From: Desulfobacterales bacterium
GTDB lineage: Bacteria; Desulfobacterota; Desulfobacteria; Desulfobacterales; C00003060
Length of the DNA stretch: 45,461 nt
Direction of reading: 5' to 3'
NCBI GenBank assembly: GCA_013375375.1
Contig: JABXJX010000006.1
Coordinates: forward strand, 2,545-48,005
Shown: positions 23,719 through 34,191 of the stretch, piece by piece
Layout of the letters: each line of letters begins with the position of its first letter
Position numbering within the stretch: the stretch's first letter is position 1
Program-made: the position numbers and the translations under genes
Notes under the pieces: generated by a model
What the model saw: only the letters and a program-made list of their open reading frames with translations
What the model was told of the DNA's origin: nothing
Database searches by the model: none

Positions 23719-24783
23719 ATGATACAAGGACACGGCGGCAACATTTACCAAGTAGCAGAAGCCTTAGGGTGCTCCCACCGGGAGGTCCTGGACATGAGCA
23801 GCAATGTGTGCCCCCTCGGAATGGTGCCTGGGCTTAAGGGCATGCTTGAAAAGAGATGGGGAGAGGTTGTTTCACTTCCGGAGGTTGACAGCCGGAGCCT
23901 GAGGGCGTGTTTCGCAGCATCATTCGGCCTTCTGGAAAGCCATGTGCTCGTGGGAAACGGGACAACTGAGTTCATCTATACAATTCCCCCGGCACTCAAG
24001 GTTAAGAATGCCTTGATCGTTGGGCCTACCTATTCGGACTATGCTGACGCCTGCCGTGCCTTTGGCATCGAGCCCGTATTCTGTATGGCGCGAGAAGAAA
24101 ATAACTTTGAGCCGATCCTGGATGAAATTCAATCGAAGCTGGCCAATGTTGATACCGTCTTTATCTGCAATCCTAACAATCCAACCGGCCGGTTGATTCC
24201 TGCGGAACCTTTAAAAGCAATGGTTTCCGCCAACCCAAACGTTTGTTTTGTCGTGGACGAATCCTACCTCCCCTTTATCCGGAATTGGGAGTCTCACAGC
24301 CTGATTCGCGATAGGGCAGGCAACATAGTCGTGCTTCACTCCTTTTCAAAAATATTCGGCATACCAGGCCTAAGGCTGGGATTTTTGGTAGCTCCTTCGG
24401 AGATCATCAAGGCCTTTGAGCCGTTCAAACATCCGTGGAACGTCAACCGTCCGGCCCAGGTGGCTGGCGTCTTCCTGGTATCACAGAAATCGTTTATAAA
24501 AGAAGTGGCCGATTTTGTCCAAAAAGAGAGAGATGCCTTCCTCGGTTATCTCAAAGACCTCGATTCTCTTTGCCCGTTTCCAAGCTCTGTACACTTTATC
24601 CTGTTCAAATTGAACGGAGATTTGAATGCGCCGGAGCTTTTCAAACGAATGGCCGAGCACAAGATTTTGATCAGGGATTGCTTCAACTTTTACGGGCTTT
24701 CCGACCGCTTCTTCAGGATCGCCCTGAAGACTCCTGAAGAGAACAAGGCGTGCGCGGATGTATTCAAGAAAGTGTTGACTTGA
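23719..24783 (+). CDS. cobD: L-threonine-O-3-phosphate decarboxylase-type aminotransferase-fold enzyme
   Basis: 354 aa PLP enzyme of the HisC-like fold I group. The start HGGNIYQVAEALG is typical of CobD, which makes aminopropanol phosphate for the nucleotide loop. The PLP lysine is K211 in SFSKIFGIPGLRLGF; CNPNNPTGRLIP and FRIALKTPEENK complete the fold. Context between cobS and cbiB separates it from histidinol-phosphate aminotransferase. A PduX kinase to make its substrate is not in the window. Confidence 0.88.
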   Translation: MIQGHGGNIYQVAEALGCSHREVLDMSSNVCPLGMVPGLKGMLEKRWGEVVSLPEVDSRSLRACFAASFGLLESHVLVGNGTTEFIYTIPPALKVKNALIVGPTYSDYADACRAFGIEPVFCMAREENNFEPILDEIQSKLANVDTVFICNPNNPTGRLIPAEPLKAMVSANPNVCFVVDESYLPFIRNWESHSLIRDRAGNIVVLHSFSKIFGIPGLRLGFLVAPSEIIKAFEPFKHPWNVNRPAQVAGVFLVSQKSFIKEVADFVQKERDAFLGYLKDLDSLCPFPSSVHFILFKLNGDLNAPELFKRMAEHKILIRDCFNFYGLSDRFFRIALKTPEENKACADVFKKVLT

Positions 24784-24784
24784 A

Positions 24785-25732
24785 ATGAGCGATGCCTCGT
24801 TTGCATGGGTCCTGTCGGCGGCGTTCTTCCTGGATATTGTGATCGGTGACCCTGCTGGTCTGCCCCACCCGATCCGTTGGATGGGGGACTGGATAACATC
24901 CTGGGAGAAAAGGTTTCGTCATGGACGCCTCTCAGAGACAACAGCAGGGACTTTGTTGGTTGTCGCGCTGGTATCAGGTACCTGGCTTATTTGCGCTGCT
25001 ACCATAGAAGTGGCTCGCGCCATTCATCCGGACGTTGCCTTGATGTTTCACATGGTGTTGATCTATTATGCTTTGTCTGCAAAATCATTAAGGGCCGAGG
25101 CCTTGAAGGTCTATGCCGCGATGAAGCAAGAGACTATGGGTGAGGCAAAACAACGGCTTTCGAATATCGTTGGAAGGGATGTAGAGCCTCTGGATGAGGC
25201 CGACGTGGTTCGGGCTACGGTAGAGACCGTTGCGGAAAATCTTGTGGACGGCGTGATAGCCCCTTTATTCTATGCAGTACTCGGTGGTGGGGCGCTTGCT
25301 ATGGCTTACAAGATGGTGAACACACTTGATTCCATGATCGGCCACAAAGACGAAAGATATGAAAGATTCGGTTGGTTTGCCGCCCGGCTAGATGATGCAG
25401 CCAACTTTATACCGGCCCGGATTTCGGCAATCGTGATATCCTTTGCCGCCCCCATTGTCAGGCGTTCTTTTATGCGCACCATGAAGACGGCTGCAAAGGA
25501 TGGCAAAAAACATCTCAGCCCGAATGCAGGAATTCCGGAAGCGGCCTTTGCCGGAGCCCTTGGTATTAGATTGGGCGGGCCGAATTTTTATAGAGGCCGC
25601 CTCGTTGAAAAGCCGTACATCGGAGAGGAGACCCGCCCTGCTCAGATCGATGATATTCGGACGGCGACAACACTGATGATAGCCAGCTCTTTTATCTGGC
25701 TTGTTGCGTGCTGGGGTTTTCTGGTTGCTTGA
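24785..25732 (+). CDS. cbiB: Cobinamide-phosphate synthase
   Basis: 315 aa membrane protein that attaches aminopropanol (phosphate), the CobD product, to adenosylcobyric acid. Motifs FFLDIVIGDPAGLPHPIRWMG, VGRDVEPLDEADVVRATVETVAENLVDGVIAPLFY (read in parts), KMVNTLDSMIGHKDERYERFGW, and ARISAIVI. The start is 1 bp after the cobD stop. Last gene of the riboswitch operon; the cyclophilin-like gene converges on it 34 bp on. Confidence 0.93.
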   Translation: MSDASFAWVLSAAFFLDIVIGDPAGLPHPIRWMGDWITSWEKRFRHGRLSETTAGTLLVVALVSGTWLICAATIEVARAIHPDVALMFHMVLIYYALSAKSLRAEALKVYAAMKQETMGEAKQRLSNIVGRDVEPLDEADVVRATVETVAENLVDGVIAPLFYAVLGGGALAMAYKMVNTLDSMIGHKDERYERFGWFAARLDDAANFIPARISAIVISFAAPIVRRSFMRTMKTAAKDGKKHLSPNAGIPEAAFAGALGIRLGGPNFYRGRLVEKPYIGEETRPAQIDDIRTATTLMIASSFIWLVACWGFLVA

Positions 25733-25766
25733 TGTTGGACACTTGATAATGGTTGTCGTAGATCCG

Positions 25767-26138
25767 CTATTCTCTCTCGACCATGATTACCGCCTCCGAC
25801 ATCTTTTCCTTTAACCTTGCAGCGTCACCAATGACTTTGCCGATCATATTGACTGCAGTGGCAGGCCTGATTTCTCCCGCGCTGCTTATAGGGGTCGGCC
25901 CGAAAAAGATACAAAAGGCATTGCCGCTCGGCCAATACCCTAAATTGCCTGATTCCACTACTTCCCGGGCGTCACTTTCAAGTTCCGCTTCCACAGGGAT
26001 CGAAAAATAGATTTCATCACCCCATGTGTTGAATGATGTCTCTATCGGCAATGCCTCCCACACCTTTTTGGCGGTTGGGCCATCGTTTAGCTCGGCGTCC
26101 AATATGAGATCCCCGAGGATAATCTTGATCTGTTTCAT
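25767..26138 (-). CDS. Cyclophilin-like fold protein (TM1367/DUF369 type)
   Basis: 123 aa. Recognisable pattern of the prokaryotic cyclophilin-like family: GDLILDAELNDGPTAKKVWEALP, TWGDEIYFSIPVE, GNLGYWPSGNAFCIFFGPTPIS. The fold is that of peptidyl-prolyl isomerases, but isomerase activity is not established for this family and the catalytic Arg is not evident. Third gene of a trxA-serA run, 15 bp after serA. Its role is unknown. Confidence 0.75.
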   Translation of the reverse strand: MKQIKIILGDLILDAELNDGPTAKKVWEALPIETSFNTWGDEIYFSIPVEAELESDAREVVESGNLGYWPSGNAFCIFFGPTPISSAGEIRPATAVNMIGKVIGDAARLKEKMSEAVIMVERE

Positions 26139-26153
26139 GGTTTTTTCTTACCC

Positions 26154-27734
26154 TTACAGCGTCACTTCCTGAGCCGAAACAATATTGGGATGGTTGCGAA
26201 GGGCGTCCAGGGCTTTGGGAGGGGCCTCCTCGTCTAATCGAATGATGGCCATGGCTTTGGTTCCTTCCCGGGTGCGGCTGAGATGCATATTGGCAATGTT
26301 GACCTTGTGGTCGCCTAAGGTGGAACCGATGAAACCGATGACTCCCGGGCGATCGAGATTTTGAATCAGGAGATTGATCCCTTCGAGCTCAGCTTCAAGG
26401 CGATAATTGTTGAGACGGATCAAACGGGCACCTTCTCCGGGAAACACAGTCCCCGCAATAGAGGATTTTTGCCCCTTCCCCTCGACCCGAACCGTAATCA
26501 TGCCGGTGTAGCCTCGCGGTTCCGATGTAGTGGAAGTAACCAGTTTGATTTGCCGTTCCTTCAGCAGGATGGGCGCATTCACCAGGTTAACCATTTCCGA
26601 CAACACGGGTTCCAGAAGCCCTTTTATCACCGTTTGGGTGATGGGCTGCAACGGCAGTTGATGCAGTTCCGGCCCGCTGTATTCGATCTCCAGGCGTTCG
26701 ATGGGGCTGTATAATTGGCCCTGAAGACGCCCCAGGGCTTCTGCCAGTGTCAGGTAGGGTCGCAATCTTTCGTATGCCTTGGAACTGATTGAAGGAAAGT
26801 TCACTGCATTGCGGATGATCCCGTGCTGAAGATAGTCCACCAGTTGGGAGGCAATGGTGCGGGCCACGTTTGCCTGTGCCTGTATGCTCGATGCCCCCAG
26901 GTGAGGCGTAGAGATCACGTTGTCCAGAGAGAGTAGCGGGTTGTCCACAGGAGGTTCCGATGAGAAGACATCCAAGGCCGCGCCTGCGATATGGCCGCTC
27001 TTGAGCGCTTCATACAGGGCCTGTTCATCGATGAGTCCTCCCCGGGCGCAATTTATAATACAGGTTCCCGGTTGCATCTTGTCAAGGGCGGGCTGATTAA
27101 TGATATGTTCGGTTTCCTTTGTAAGGGGAGTGTGAAGCGTAATGAAATTACTGCGGACAAAGAGTTCGTCCAGCGGGACCCATTGTACGCTCAGGCTGGC
27201 TGCTGCTTCCGGGGTTATGTAGGGGTCGTGTGCAAGAACCTCCATGTGCATTCCAATGGCCCTGTCGGCCACAATGGAACCTATCTTGCCCAGACCGATG
27301 ATGCCGAGGGTCTGCTGGTAAAGTTCGGTTCCCATGAAACGCTTTTTTTCCCACTGCCCCTCGCGCATGGATTGGGTAGCCTGGGGAACGTGACGCGCGA
27401 GAGCCAGCATAAGGGCCAGGGTGTGTTCCGCGGCAGCCATGGCATTGGCCCCGGGGGTGTTCATCACCAGTACCCCTCGAGCACTGGCGGCCTGGATGTC
27501 GATATTGTCCACCCCTGTTCCTGCCCGCCCGATCACCTTGAGCCGGACCGCGTTTTCAAGCATTTCTGCGGTGACCTTGGTACGGCTGCGAACCACCATG
27601 GCATCGTATTCCGGAAGCTGCGCCCTGATTTCCTCCATCCCCAACCGGTCAGGGGCATCGACGTGCACCCCATCAGCGGATCGAAGCAATTCAAGCCCGC
27701 TCTCATGCAATCCATCGCAAACCAGGATTTTCAT
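26154..27734 (-). CDS. serA: D-3-phosphoglycerate dehydrogenase
   Basis: 526 aa, long form. Oxidises 3-phosphoglycerate in the first step of serine synthesis. Substrate and NAD domains: GRAGTGVDNIDIQAASARG, MNTPGANAMAAAEHTLALML, LGIIGLGKIGSIVADRA, catalytic NCARGGLIDE and STPHLGASS. These are followed by an allosteric-substrate-binding domain (about 320-450) and a C-terminal ACT domain (NIANMHLSRTREGTKAMAII) for serine feedback. I chose ATG 27734 (MKILVCDG), preceded by AAGGGAATATC; the frame is open 16 codons further without support. Follows trxA by 44 bp. Confidence 0.96.
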   Translation of the reverse strand: MKILVCDGLHESGLELLRSADGVHVDAPDRLGMEEIRAQLPEYDAMVVRSRTKVTAEMLENAVRLKVIGRAGTGVDNIDIQAASARGVLVMNTPGANAMAAAEHTLALMLALARHVPQATQSMREGQWEKKRFMGTELYQQTLGIIGLGKIGSIVADRAIGMHMEVLAHDPYITPEAAASLSVQWVPLDELFVRSNFITLHTPLTKETEHIINQPALDKMQPGTCIINCARGGLIDEQALYEALKSGHIAGAALDVFSSEPPVDNPLLSLDNVISTPHLGASSIQAQANVARTIASQLVDYLQHGIIRNAVNFPSISSKAYERLRPYLTLAEALGRLQGQLYSPIERLEIEYSGPELHQLPLQPITQTVIKGLLEPVLSEMVNLVNAPILLKERQIKLVTSTTSEPRGYTGMITVRVEGKGQKSSIAGTVFPGEGARLIRLNNYRLEAELEGINLLIQNLDRPGVIGFIGSTLGDHKVNIANMHLSRTREGTKAMAIIRLDEEAPPKALDALRNHPNIVSAQEVTL

Positions 27735-27778
27735 GATATTCCCTTGTCTCATGCCGGAACGAGGGTTCGCCCGCAGGG

Positions 27779-28135
27779 TCACTCCACCTTGAGAACGTCC
27801 GTAATCGCCTTTTCCATGTCTGCTTTCGGAAGCGCCCCGACCGCCATCTGCGGCTTGCCGTCTGCCGGAACGAACAGGATCGACGGTATGCTACGGATTC
27901 CGAACATGGCGGCTAATTCCTGTTCCGCTTGCGTATCGACCTTGTAGAAACGTATCTTCCCATCATGCTCCTGCGCCAGTTCCTCCATAATCGGCGCTAC
28001 CATCTTACAAGGACCGCACCAATCCGCATAAAAATCGATCACGCAGGGAAGCTCCCCTTCATAATTCCATTCATTGTGCTTTTCAAAATCAAAAACCTTT
28101 TCCTTGAAAGCCTCTTTTGTCAGATGCTCAACCAT
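27779..28135 (-). CDS. trxA: Thioredoxin
   Basis: 118 aa. Active site WCGPC (C40, C43) within DFYADWCGPCKMVAPIMEELA; the cis-proline segment is IRSIPSILFV. A slightly extended N terminus includes an extra Cys at 31. General disulfide reductant in the cytoplasm. Ribosome site GGAGGATTCATA. It leads a minus-strand run with serA and a cyclophilin-like gene. The 5' side is bordered by the large fold-back repeat. Confidence 0.95.
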   Translation of the reverse strand: MVEHLTKEAFKEKVFDFEKHNEWNYEGELPCVIDFYADWCGPCKMVAPIMEELAQEHDGKIRFYKVDTQAEQELAAMFGIRSIPSILFVPADGKPQMAVGALPKADMEKAITDVLKVE

Positions 28136-28250
28136 TATGAATCCTCCAAAAACAAAATTGTTTCATAGTTTATAGGTTTCGCGAATTATTGCAAGCAATT
28201 TTGAGTTTGTTTCTCGGTGGCCGCAATTTCTAAATATATTACTAAAAAGT

Positions 28251-28486
28251 ATATTAAGTACCCGACATCACAGAAAGGGCACAATGATGTCTTTTCTGTA
28301 GTGACTGGCGGGAGGGTGCTGTGTTTTTGTGACTTATCTGTGGGGGAGACCGCAGCTCCCGCTTGCGGGAGAATGCGGAGGGGGCAAGGAATGCCCCCGC
28401 AGATAAGTTACAAAAAACACCAGCCCGGGAGACTTGGAACGAAAGAAAAGACGTCATTTGCCCAAACCAATGTCGGGATAAAATTT
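28251..28486. repeat. Fold-back (MITE-like) palindromic element, about 235 bp
   Basis: The 363-bp gap between trxA and hemW is filled mainly by one imperfect giant palindrome. Outer arms: ACCCGACAT (28259-28267) against ATGTCGGGAT near 28471-28480, with GTCTTTTCT shared further in. Middle arms: GACTTATCTGTGGGGG (28331-28346) against CCCCCGCAGATAAGTT (28395-28410). Centre: CTCCCGC-TT-GCGGGAG (28356-28371). The right arm holds an extra hairpin GGGGGCA-AGGAA-TGCCCCC. Its ends match the short copies at 3743-3787 and 38361-38381. There is no transposase, so it would be non-autonomous if mobile. Confidence 0.85.
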
Positions 28487-28498
28487 TCGTATTAGTCA

Positions 28499-29620
28499 CT
28501 ATCCGGCAAACAAGAGAGGGAGGCCGTCCGCCACAAGAAAGCCGTCCCTGGTAGGCATGGCCCTGCCTCCGTGGACCTGTATCAATCCTGATTCCTGCAA
28601 CTCGCTAAGAATCGTATCTGAGCGCGGCCGGTTGTTGAGAAGTTTTAGGTCAATTCCATGGCTGGTTCTAAATCCCAGGTAGAGCGATTCAAGTAGATGC
28701 TGTTCTTGGGAAAGGGTTTCGGTCCCGGCAACCGGTACCCCCCCTTGGTCAAGGGCCCGGCAATAGCTTTCGACTGAGTCCAGGTTCCACCACCTGACAC
28801 CTTCCAGGAATGAATGGGCTGCGGGTCCTAGCCCCAGGTAAGGGACGTGTTGCCAGTATTTACTGTTGTGGCGGGATTTGTATTTTTGCTCCCTGGCAAA
28901 ATTGGAGATTTCATAGTGGATGTATCCTTGTTCTTCAAGGAACCCGGAAGTAATCAGAAAAAAGGACCTTCCTTCCTCTTCTCCCAAAGGTTTGATCCGG
29001 CCATCTGTTGACATCTTTCCAAAGGGCGTCCCATTTTCAAGGGTCATCTGGTAGCATGAAAGATGTTCCGGTTTAAAATCAAGGGCACGTTTCATGGTTT
29101 GAACCCATCCGGCTTGAGTCTGCCCGGGTAATCCGTACATCAGATCCACGCCTATGTTGGTGAACCCGGAAGCCCTGATCCGCTCCAGCGCCCGTTCAGC
29201 TTGCGCGGCCGAGTGTCTTCTTCTCAGGGATTGAAGCTCTTTGTCGTTAAAGGATTGCACACCGAGGCTGATGCGATTTACCCCGATTTTCCGAAGAAGC
29301 GTTGGTTTTTCCAATGTGATGTCGTCGGGATTTGCCTCTATGGTAATCTCCGTGTCAGGTGAGAAGGTGAAATATCTGAAAAGGGTATCAATCAATGCGG
29401 CCAGTTCGTGTTCTGCAAGGAGCGTCGGCGTGCCGCCGCCTATGTATATGGAGTCAAAGGCGGCAAATCGGTCTTTATAGATAATAGCCTCTTTGCGGAG
29501 GCTGTCCAGCCAGTCCGCAACAAGAGAAAAAGAGGTTATTGAATAGAAATTACAATACGGGCATTTTGTCCCACAGAACGGGACGTGGATATAAAGACCT
29601 GGGCTCTCAGTATTATTCAT
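28499..29620 (-). CDS. hemW: HemW-like radical SAM heme chaperone
   Basis: 373 aa. Radical SAM cluster motif C16-x3-C20-x2-C23 in HVPFCGTKCPYCNFYS, then GGGTPTLL, EANPDDIT, RISLGVQSFNDKELQSLRRRH, GVDLMYGLPGQT and the HemN-type C-terminal domain with PYLGLGPAAHSF. HemW proteins bind heme and are thought to deliver it to respiratory targets; they are often mislabelled oxygen-independent coproporphyrinogen oxidase. The missing fourth Cys after CxxxCxxC favours HemW. The start overlaps the lepA 3' end by 8 bp. Confidence 0.92.
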   Translation of the reverse strand: MNNTESPGLYIHVPFCGTKCPYCNFYSITSFSLVADWLDSLRKEAIIYKDRFAAFDSIYIGGGTPTLLAEHELAALIDTLFRYFTFSPDTEITIEANPDDITLEKPTLLRKIGVNRISLGVQSFNDKELQSLRRRHSAAQAERALERIRASGFTNIGVDLMYGLPGQTQAGWVQTMKRALDFKPEHLSCYQMTLENGTPFGKMSTDGRIKPLGEEEGRSFFLITSGFLEEQGYIHYEISNFAREQKYKSRHNSKYWQHVPYLGLGPAAHSFLEGVRWWNLDSVESYCRALDQGGVPVAGTETLSQEQHLLESLYLGFRTSHGIDLKLLNNRPRSDTILSELQESGLIQVHGGRAMPTRDGFLVADGLPLLFAG

Positions 29621-31409
29621 TGTCAGACTTTAACACAGCCACGAAAGCACCCTGGGGGATCATGACGGAACCTACCATCTTCATACGTTTCTTTCCCTTC
29701 TTCTGTTTTTCCAAAAGCTTTCGCTTGCGGGTGATATCACCTCCATAGCACTTTGCGGTGACATCCTTTCGGAAGGCCGGGATGGTAGAGCGTGAGATTA
29801 TTTTTCCCCCAATAGCACCCTGGATGGCAATCTTAAATTGATGCCTGGGAATTGCTTCCTTCAGTCGATCGCATACGCGTACTCCCCAGTCTCTTGCTCG
29901 ATCGCGATGGACGATGAGTGATAAGGCATCGACCTTCTCGCTGTTTACCAGTATGTCCAGCTTGACCAGATCACCCTCCCTGTATTCGATAAGGTCGTAG
30001 TCAAACGAACCGTATCCCTGGGTGATGGTTTTCATCCTGTCATAAAAGTCAAAGATCACCTCGGCAAGCGGCATGTCAAAGGTAACTTCGACCCGTCCCT
30101 GCGTGGGATAGTTGAAACGCGGATTAACACCGCGTCGTGCTATGCAAAGTTTCATTACTTCTCCCATATAGCGTTCCGGGATGAAGATGCTTGCCTTGAT
30201 AAAAGGCTCAAAGGAACTTTCGATCCCTGCATCATCCGGGTAATACTGAGGATTATCTATTGTGATGGTTTTGCCGTCCTGAAGCCTAAATTGATACCGG
30301 ACGCTTGGCGCGGTCATGATAATAGCCTGACCGTACTCCCTCTCGAGTCGTTGCTGGAAGATCTCCAGGTGCAGCAATCCTAAAAAGCCGCAGCGGAAAC
30401 CCTGTCCGAGGGCTGCGGAAGAATCTTTTTGATAAATCAGGGCTGAATCATTGAGCTTGTATTTCTCAAGCGCTTCTACAAGGGATGTATAATCGTCAGA
30501 TGAGACAGGGTATATGGAGGAAAACACCATAGGCTTTGCTTCCTTGAATCCGGGAAGCGGGGCCGCGGCCGGATTGGAGTTAAGGGTGATAGTATCCCCT
30601 ATCCGTGTATCGCTCACGGTCTTTATACCGGAAATGATATACCCGACCGATGCCGCTGAAAGCTCTTTTCTCGGCTCCCTGCTCAGCCGGAAGACGCCTA
30701 CCTCTTCGACTTTGTAAGTTGCGTTGTTCGACATGAACCGGATGATGTCACCAGGACGGACGGTTCCGTCAAAGACGCGGCAGCTGATGATGGTCCCACG
30801 AAAAGGGTCGTAGTTGGCGTCAAATATCAGGGCCGTCAGCGGGTCGTGTGGATTCCCGGTCGGAGCCGGGATTTGTTCCACTATTGCCTCAAGGACGTTT
30901 TCAATCCCTATCCCTTCTTTGGCGGAACACAATATGGACGGTTCCGGATCGAGCCCCAACTCGTTTTCAATCTGCTCCTTGACTTGATCCACATCTGCGG
31001 AAGGCAGATCGATCTTGTTGATTACCGGGATGATAGTCAGGTCGTGCTCCATGGCCATATAGAGGTTGGCCACTGTCTGGGCCTGAACGCCTTGAGAGGC
31101 GTCCACTATGAGCAGCACTCCCTCACACGACGCCAGGGCGCGGGACACCTCATAGGAAAAATCGACATGCCCGGGCGTATCGATCAGGTTGAGATCGTAT
31201 TCTTTCCCCTTTTTGCCGGTATACGGCAGGGTAACGGTCTGGCTTTTGATGGTAATTCCCCTTTCCCGTTCAAGGTCCATGGTGTCTAAGATCTGGTCGC
31301 GGAATTGCCGTTCGGTTACCAGGCCGGCGTGTTGAATGAGGCGATCGGCCAGGGTTGATTTACCATGATCGATGTGGGCGATAATACTGAAATTACGTAT
31401 CTGCGGCAT
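29613..31409 (-). CDS. lepA: Translation elongation factor 4
   Basis: 598 aa, full length. GTPase that acts on stalled or back-translocated ribosomes. G1 AHIDHGKST, G2/G3 with RERGITIK and DTPGHVDF, G4 NKIDLP, G5 SAKEGIG; then domains II-V and the LepA-specific C-terminal region ending RKRKLLEKQKKGKKRMKMVGSV. ATG 31409 is the only start after an in-frame stop, although it lacks a clear ribosome site. Cotranscribed with hemW. Confidence 0.97.
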   Translation of the reverse strand: MPQIRNFSIIAHIDHGKSTLADRLIQHAGLVTERQFRDQILDTMDLERERGITIKSQTVTLPYTGKKGKEYDLNLIDTPGHVDFSYEVSRALASCEGVLLIVDASQGVQAQTVANLYMAMEHDLTIIPVINKIDLPSADVDQVKEQIENELGLDPEPSILCSAKEGIGIENVLEAIVEQIPAPTGNPHDPLTALIFDANYDPFRGTIISCRVFDGTVRPGDIIRFMSNNATYKVEEVGVFRLSREPRKELSAASVGYIISGIKTVSDTRIGDTITLNSNPAAAPLPGFKEAKPMVFSSIYPVSSDDYTSLVEALEKYKLNDSALIYQKDSSAALGQGFRCGFLGLLHLEIFQQRLEREYGQAIIMTAPSVRYQFRLQDGKTITIDNPQYYPDDAGIESSFEPFIKASIFIPERYMGEVMKLCIARRGVNPRFNYPTQGRVEVTFDMPLAEVIFDFYDRMKTITQGYGSFDYDLIEYREGDLVKLDILVNSEKVDALSLIVHRDRARDWGVRVCDRLKEAIPRHQFKIAIQGAIGGKIISRSTIPAFRKDVTAKCYGGDITRKRKLLEKQKKGKKRMKMVGSVMIPQGAFVAVLKSDNE

Positions 31410-31651
31410 GGCTTTTGCTTAAAAAAGCTTTAAAAAACCCCTTTTTGCTTATTCCTGAACCTGCTGGGAACAGGTTTGATGGCCGGTACACTTCTACCAG
31501 ACGAAAGCCGGCTTTTCAAGGCCTGCTCCTTATTAAAGCTTTCTGCAGTAAAGTGCGCTGGTTAGCACTCACTCTTTCAACTTAAGTCTTTTGTTAAAAT
31601 GTCGATAAACATAGATAGAGACTGGGCCGATCCTTAATTAAGGAGGCAAAC
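31410..31651. other. Divergent intergenic region lepA / small membrane protein
   Basis: 242 bp with no gene, presumably holding both promoters. It has a short hairpin AACCTG-N-CAGGTT near 31459-31477 and a strong ribosome site TTAAGGAGGCAAAC at its right end. No -35/-10 pair that I would defend. Confidence 0.35.
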
Positions 31652-31849
31652 ATGAATCCTTACTACGGAACCACGGAAGATATTACAAATGGCCTGGCAC
31701 GTCGAAAAGCCCCTCGTGATACCGAGCAATGGCGACGTTGGGACGAAGAGCTTGTCGAAAAGTTCGGCAGGTGGCTTGGCCGTATTGTAAAGGTGATTGC
31801 CATCTTGTTTCTTGCTGTTTCTGCCGCAGTTATTATTAGTTTGTTCTAG
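31652..31849 (+). CDS. Small single-span membrane protein
   Basis: 65 aa behind a strong ribosome site (TTAAGGAGGCAAAC). Residues 1-40 are polar and charged with Trp and Arg (RRKAPRDTEQWRRWDEELVEKFG); residues about 43-64 form one membrane span (IVKVIAILFLAVSAAVIISLF), so it is a C-terminally anchored protein facing the cytoplasm. No family recognised. It stands alone between lepA and kdsC. Confidence 0.65.
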   Translation: MNPYYGTTEDITNGLARRKAPRDTEQWRRWDEELVEKFGRWLGRIVKVIAILFLAVSAAVIISLF

Positions 31850-32101
31850 CCTTCCAACATTCCCCAAAGAGTTTTGAACCGCAATAGCGAACAAATCTAA
31901 AAATGGCAAACTTCCTTTGCCGAAACGAACAGCCTTGACCGATTGAATCGTGTCGTGATACTGCTTCAGCAACCTTGCGACAGCACATTGTCCTTTGGTG
32001 TTACTAATGAGAGCATAATATTGTTTGAGAGCTTTGCAATGAGTATGTGGCCTATACAGATAGTAAGTAGATAATGATTAAAAAGCAAAGGCGAAACATC
32101 T
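31850..32101. other. Intergenic region before kdsC
   Basis: 252 bp. On the minus strand two short overlapping open frames run through it, but they have no ribosome sites and no recognisable domain. It may hold the kdsC promoter; AAAGGCGAAACATCT is the kdsC ribosome site. No firm feature otherwise. Confidence 0.35.
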
Positions 32102-32704
32102 ATGACTAAGAAAGTAGGGTTTCTGGAAAGACCGGGAACAAAAGAACGGATCAAGACTCCGTCCGTGGTAAGCCGCTTAAACGCCGAGGTTCGGGCGCGG
32201 GTGGAGCGGGTGAAATTCGTTGTCTTTGATGTGGATGGCGTGCTCACCGACGGCAGGCTCTTCTATCACGACGACGGCACGGAGTCGAAGGCATTCGACG
32301 TGCGGGACGGCCACGGAATAAAGATGCTGAGGCACGCCGGTATTGAGGCGGCCCTGGTCTCGGGCAGAAATTCTCCCATGGTCGAAAAGAGGGCTGCCGA
32401 TCTGGGAATCAAAGAGGTGGTTCAGGGGGTGAGAGACAAGGTGCCGATCATTGAGGAGATTATTTCTAAGAGGGGTCTCAAGCTGGAAGAAGTGGCCGTT
32501 GTTGGCGACGACGTGGTCGATCTGCCCGCCATGAGCCGGGTAGGGCTTGCCATTGCAGTAGCCGACGCCTCAGAGCATCTCTTTGATTCCGCCCATTACA
32601 TTACCCTTGCACCCGGCGGCAGGGGCGCCGCAAGGGAGGTGGCCGAGCTGATCCTCGGGGTCCAGGGATTGTGGGAAAAGGTAGCGAGCCCGTACTTTGA
32701 GTAA
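32102..32704 (+). CDS. kdsC: 3-deoxy-manno-octulosonate-8-phosphatase family HAD enzyme
   Basis: 200 aa. Short HAD phosphatase with nucleophile motif DVDGVLTDG (Asp43, Asp45), KAFDVRDGHGIKML, motif II SGR, motif III Lys in VRDKVPIIEE and the metal site VGDDVVDLP. It releases phosphate from KDO-8-phosphate for lipopolysaccharide core synthesis, implying a Gram-negative envelope. The N terminus has about 35 extra residues before the fold; a later start is not obvious. Confidence 0.88.
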   Translation: MTKKVGFLERPGTKERIKTPSVVSRLNAEVRARVERVKFVVFDVDGVLTDGRLFYHDDGTESKAFDVRDGHGIKMLRHAGIEAALVSGRNSPMVEKRAADLGIKEVVQGVRDKVPIIEEIISKRGLKLEEVAVVGDDVVDLPAMSRVGLAIAVADASEHLFDSAHYITLAPGGRGAAREVAELILGVQGLWEKVASPYFE

Positions 32705-32741
32705 ATCATCGCAGAACGTTGTTAGACTTTTTGCGAATTTT

Positions 32742-34025
<1,284 letters not shown>

Positions 34026-34191
34026 CTACGCTTGGTATTAAGCAGCATGGTCCCCAGGATTGGCACATTTCACAGACGGCCCGGGTCGATAAACAGATCA
34101 TAGATTTTGCTGTTGGCGCTGTCAATCATTAACGAACCGTTTGGCTAATAGCCTGTTAAACCGCATAGTCTCCTACGCCCGGCTTTGTTCC

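Noticed and set aside
31634-32247. Two minus-strand frames in the lepA/kdsC interval as a degraded transposase
   Set aside because: I could not match either to a transposase motif; they lack ribosome sites and overlap the small membrane gene and kdsC.
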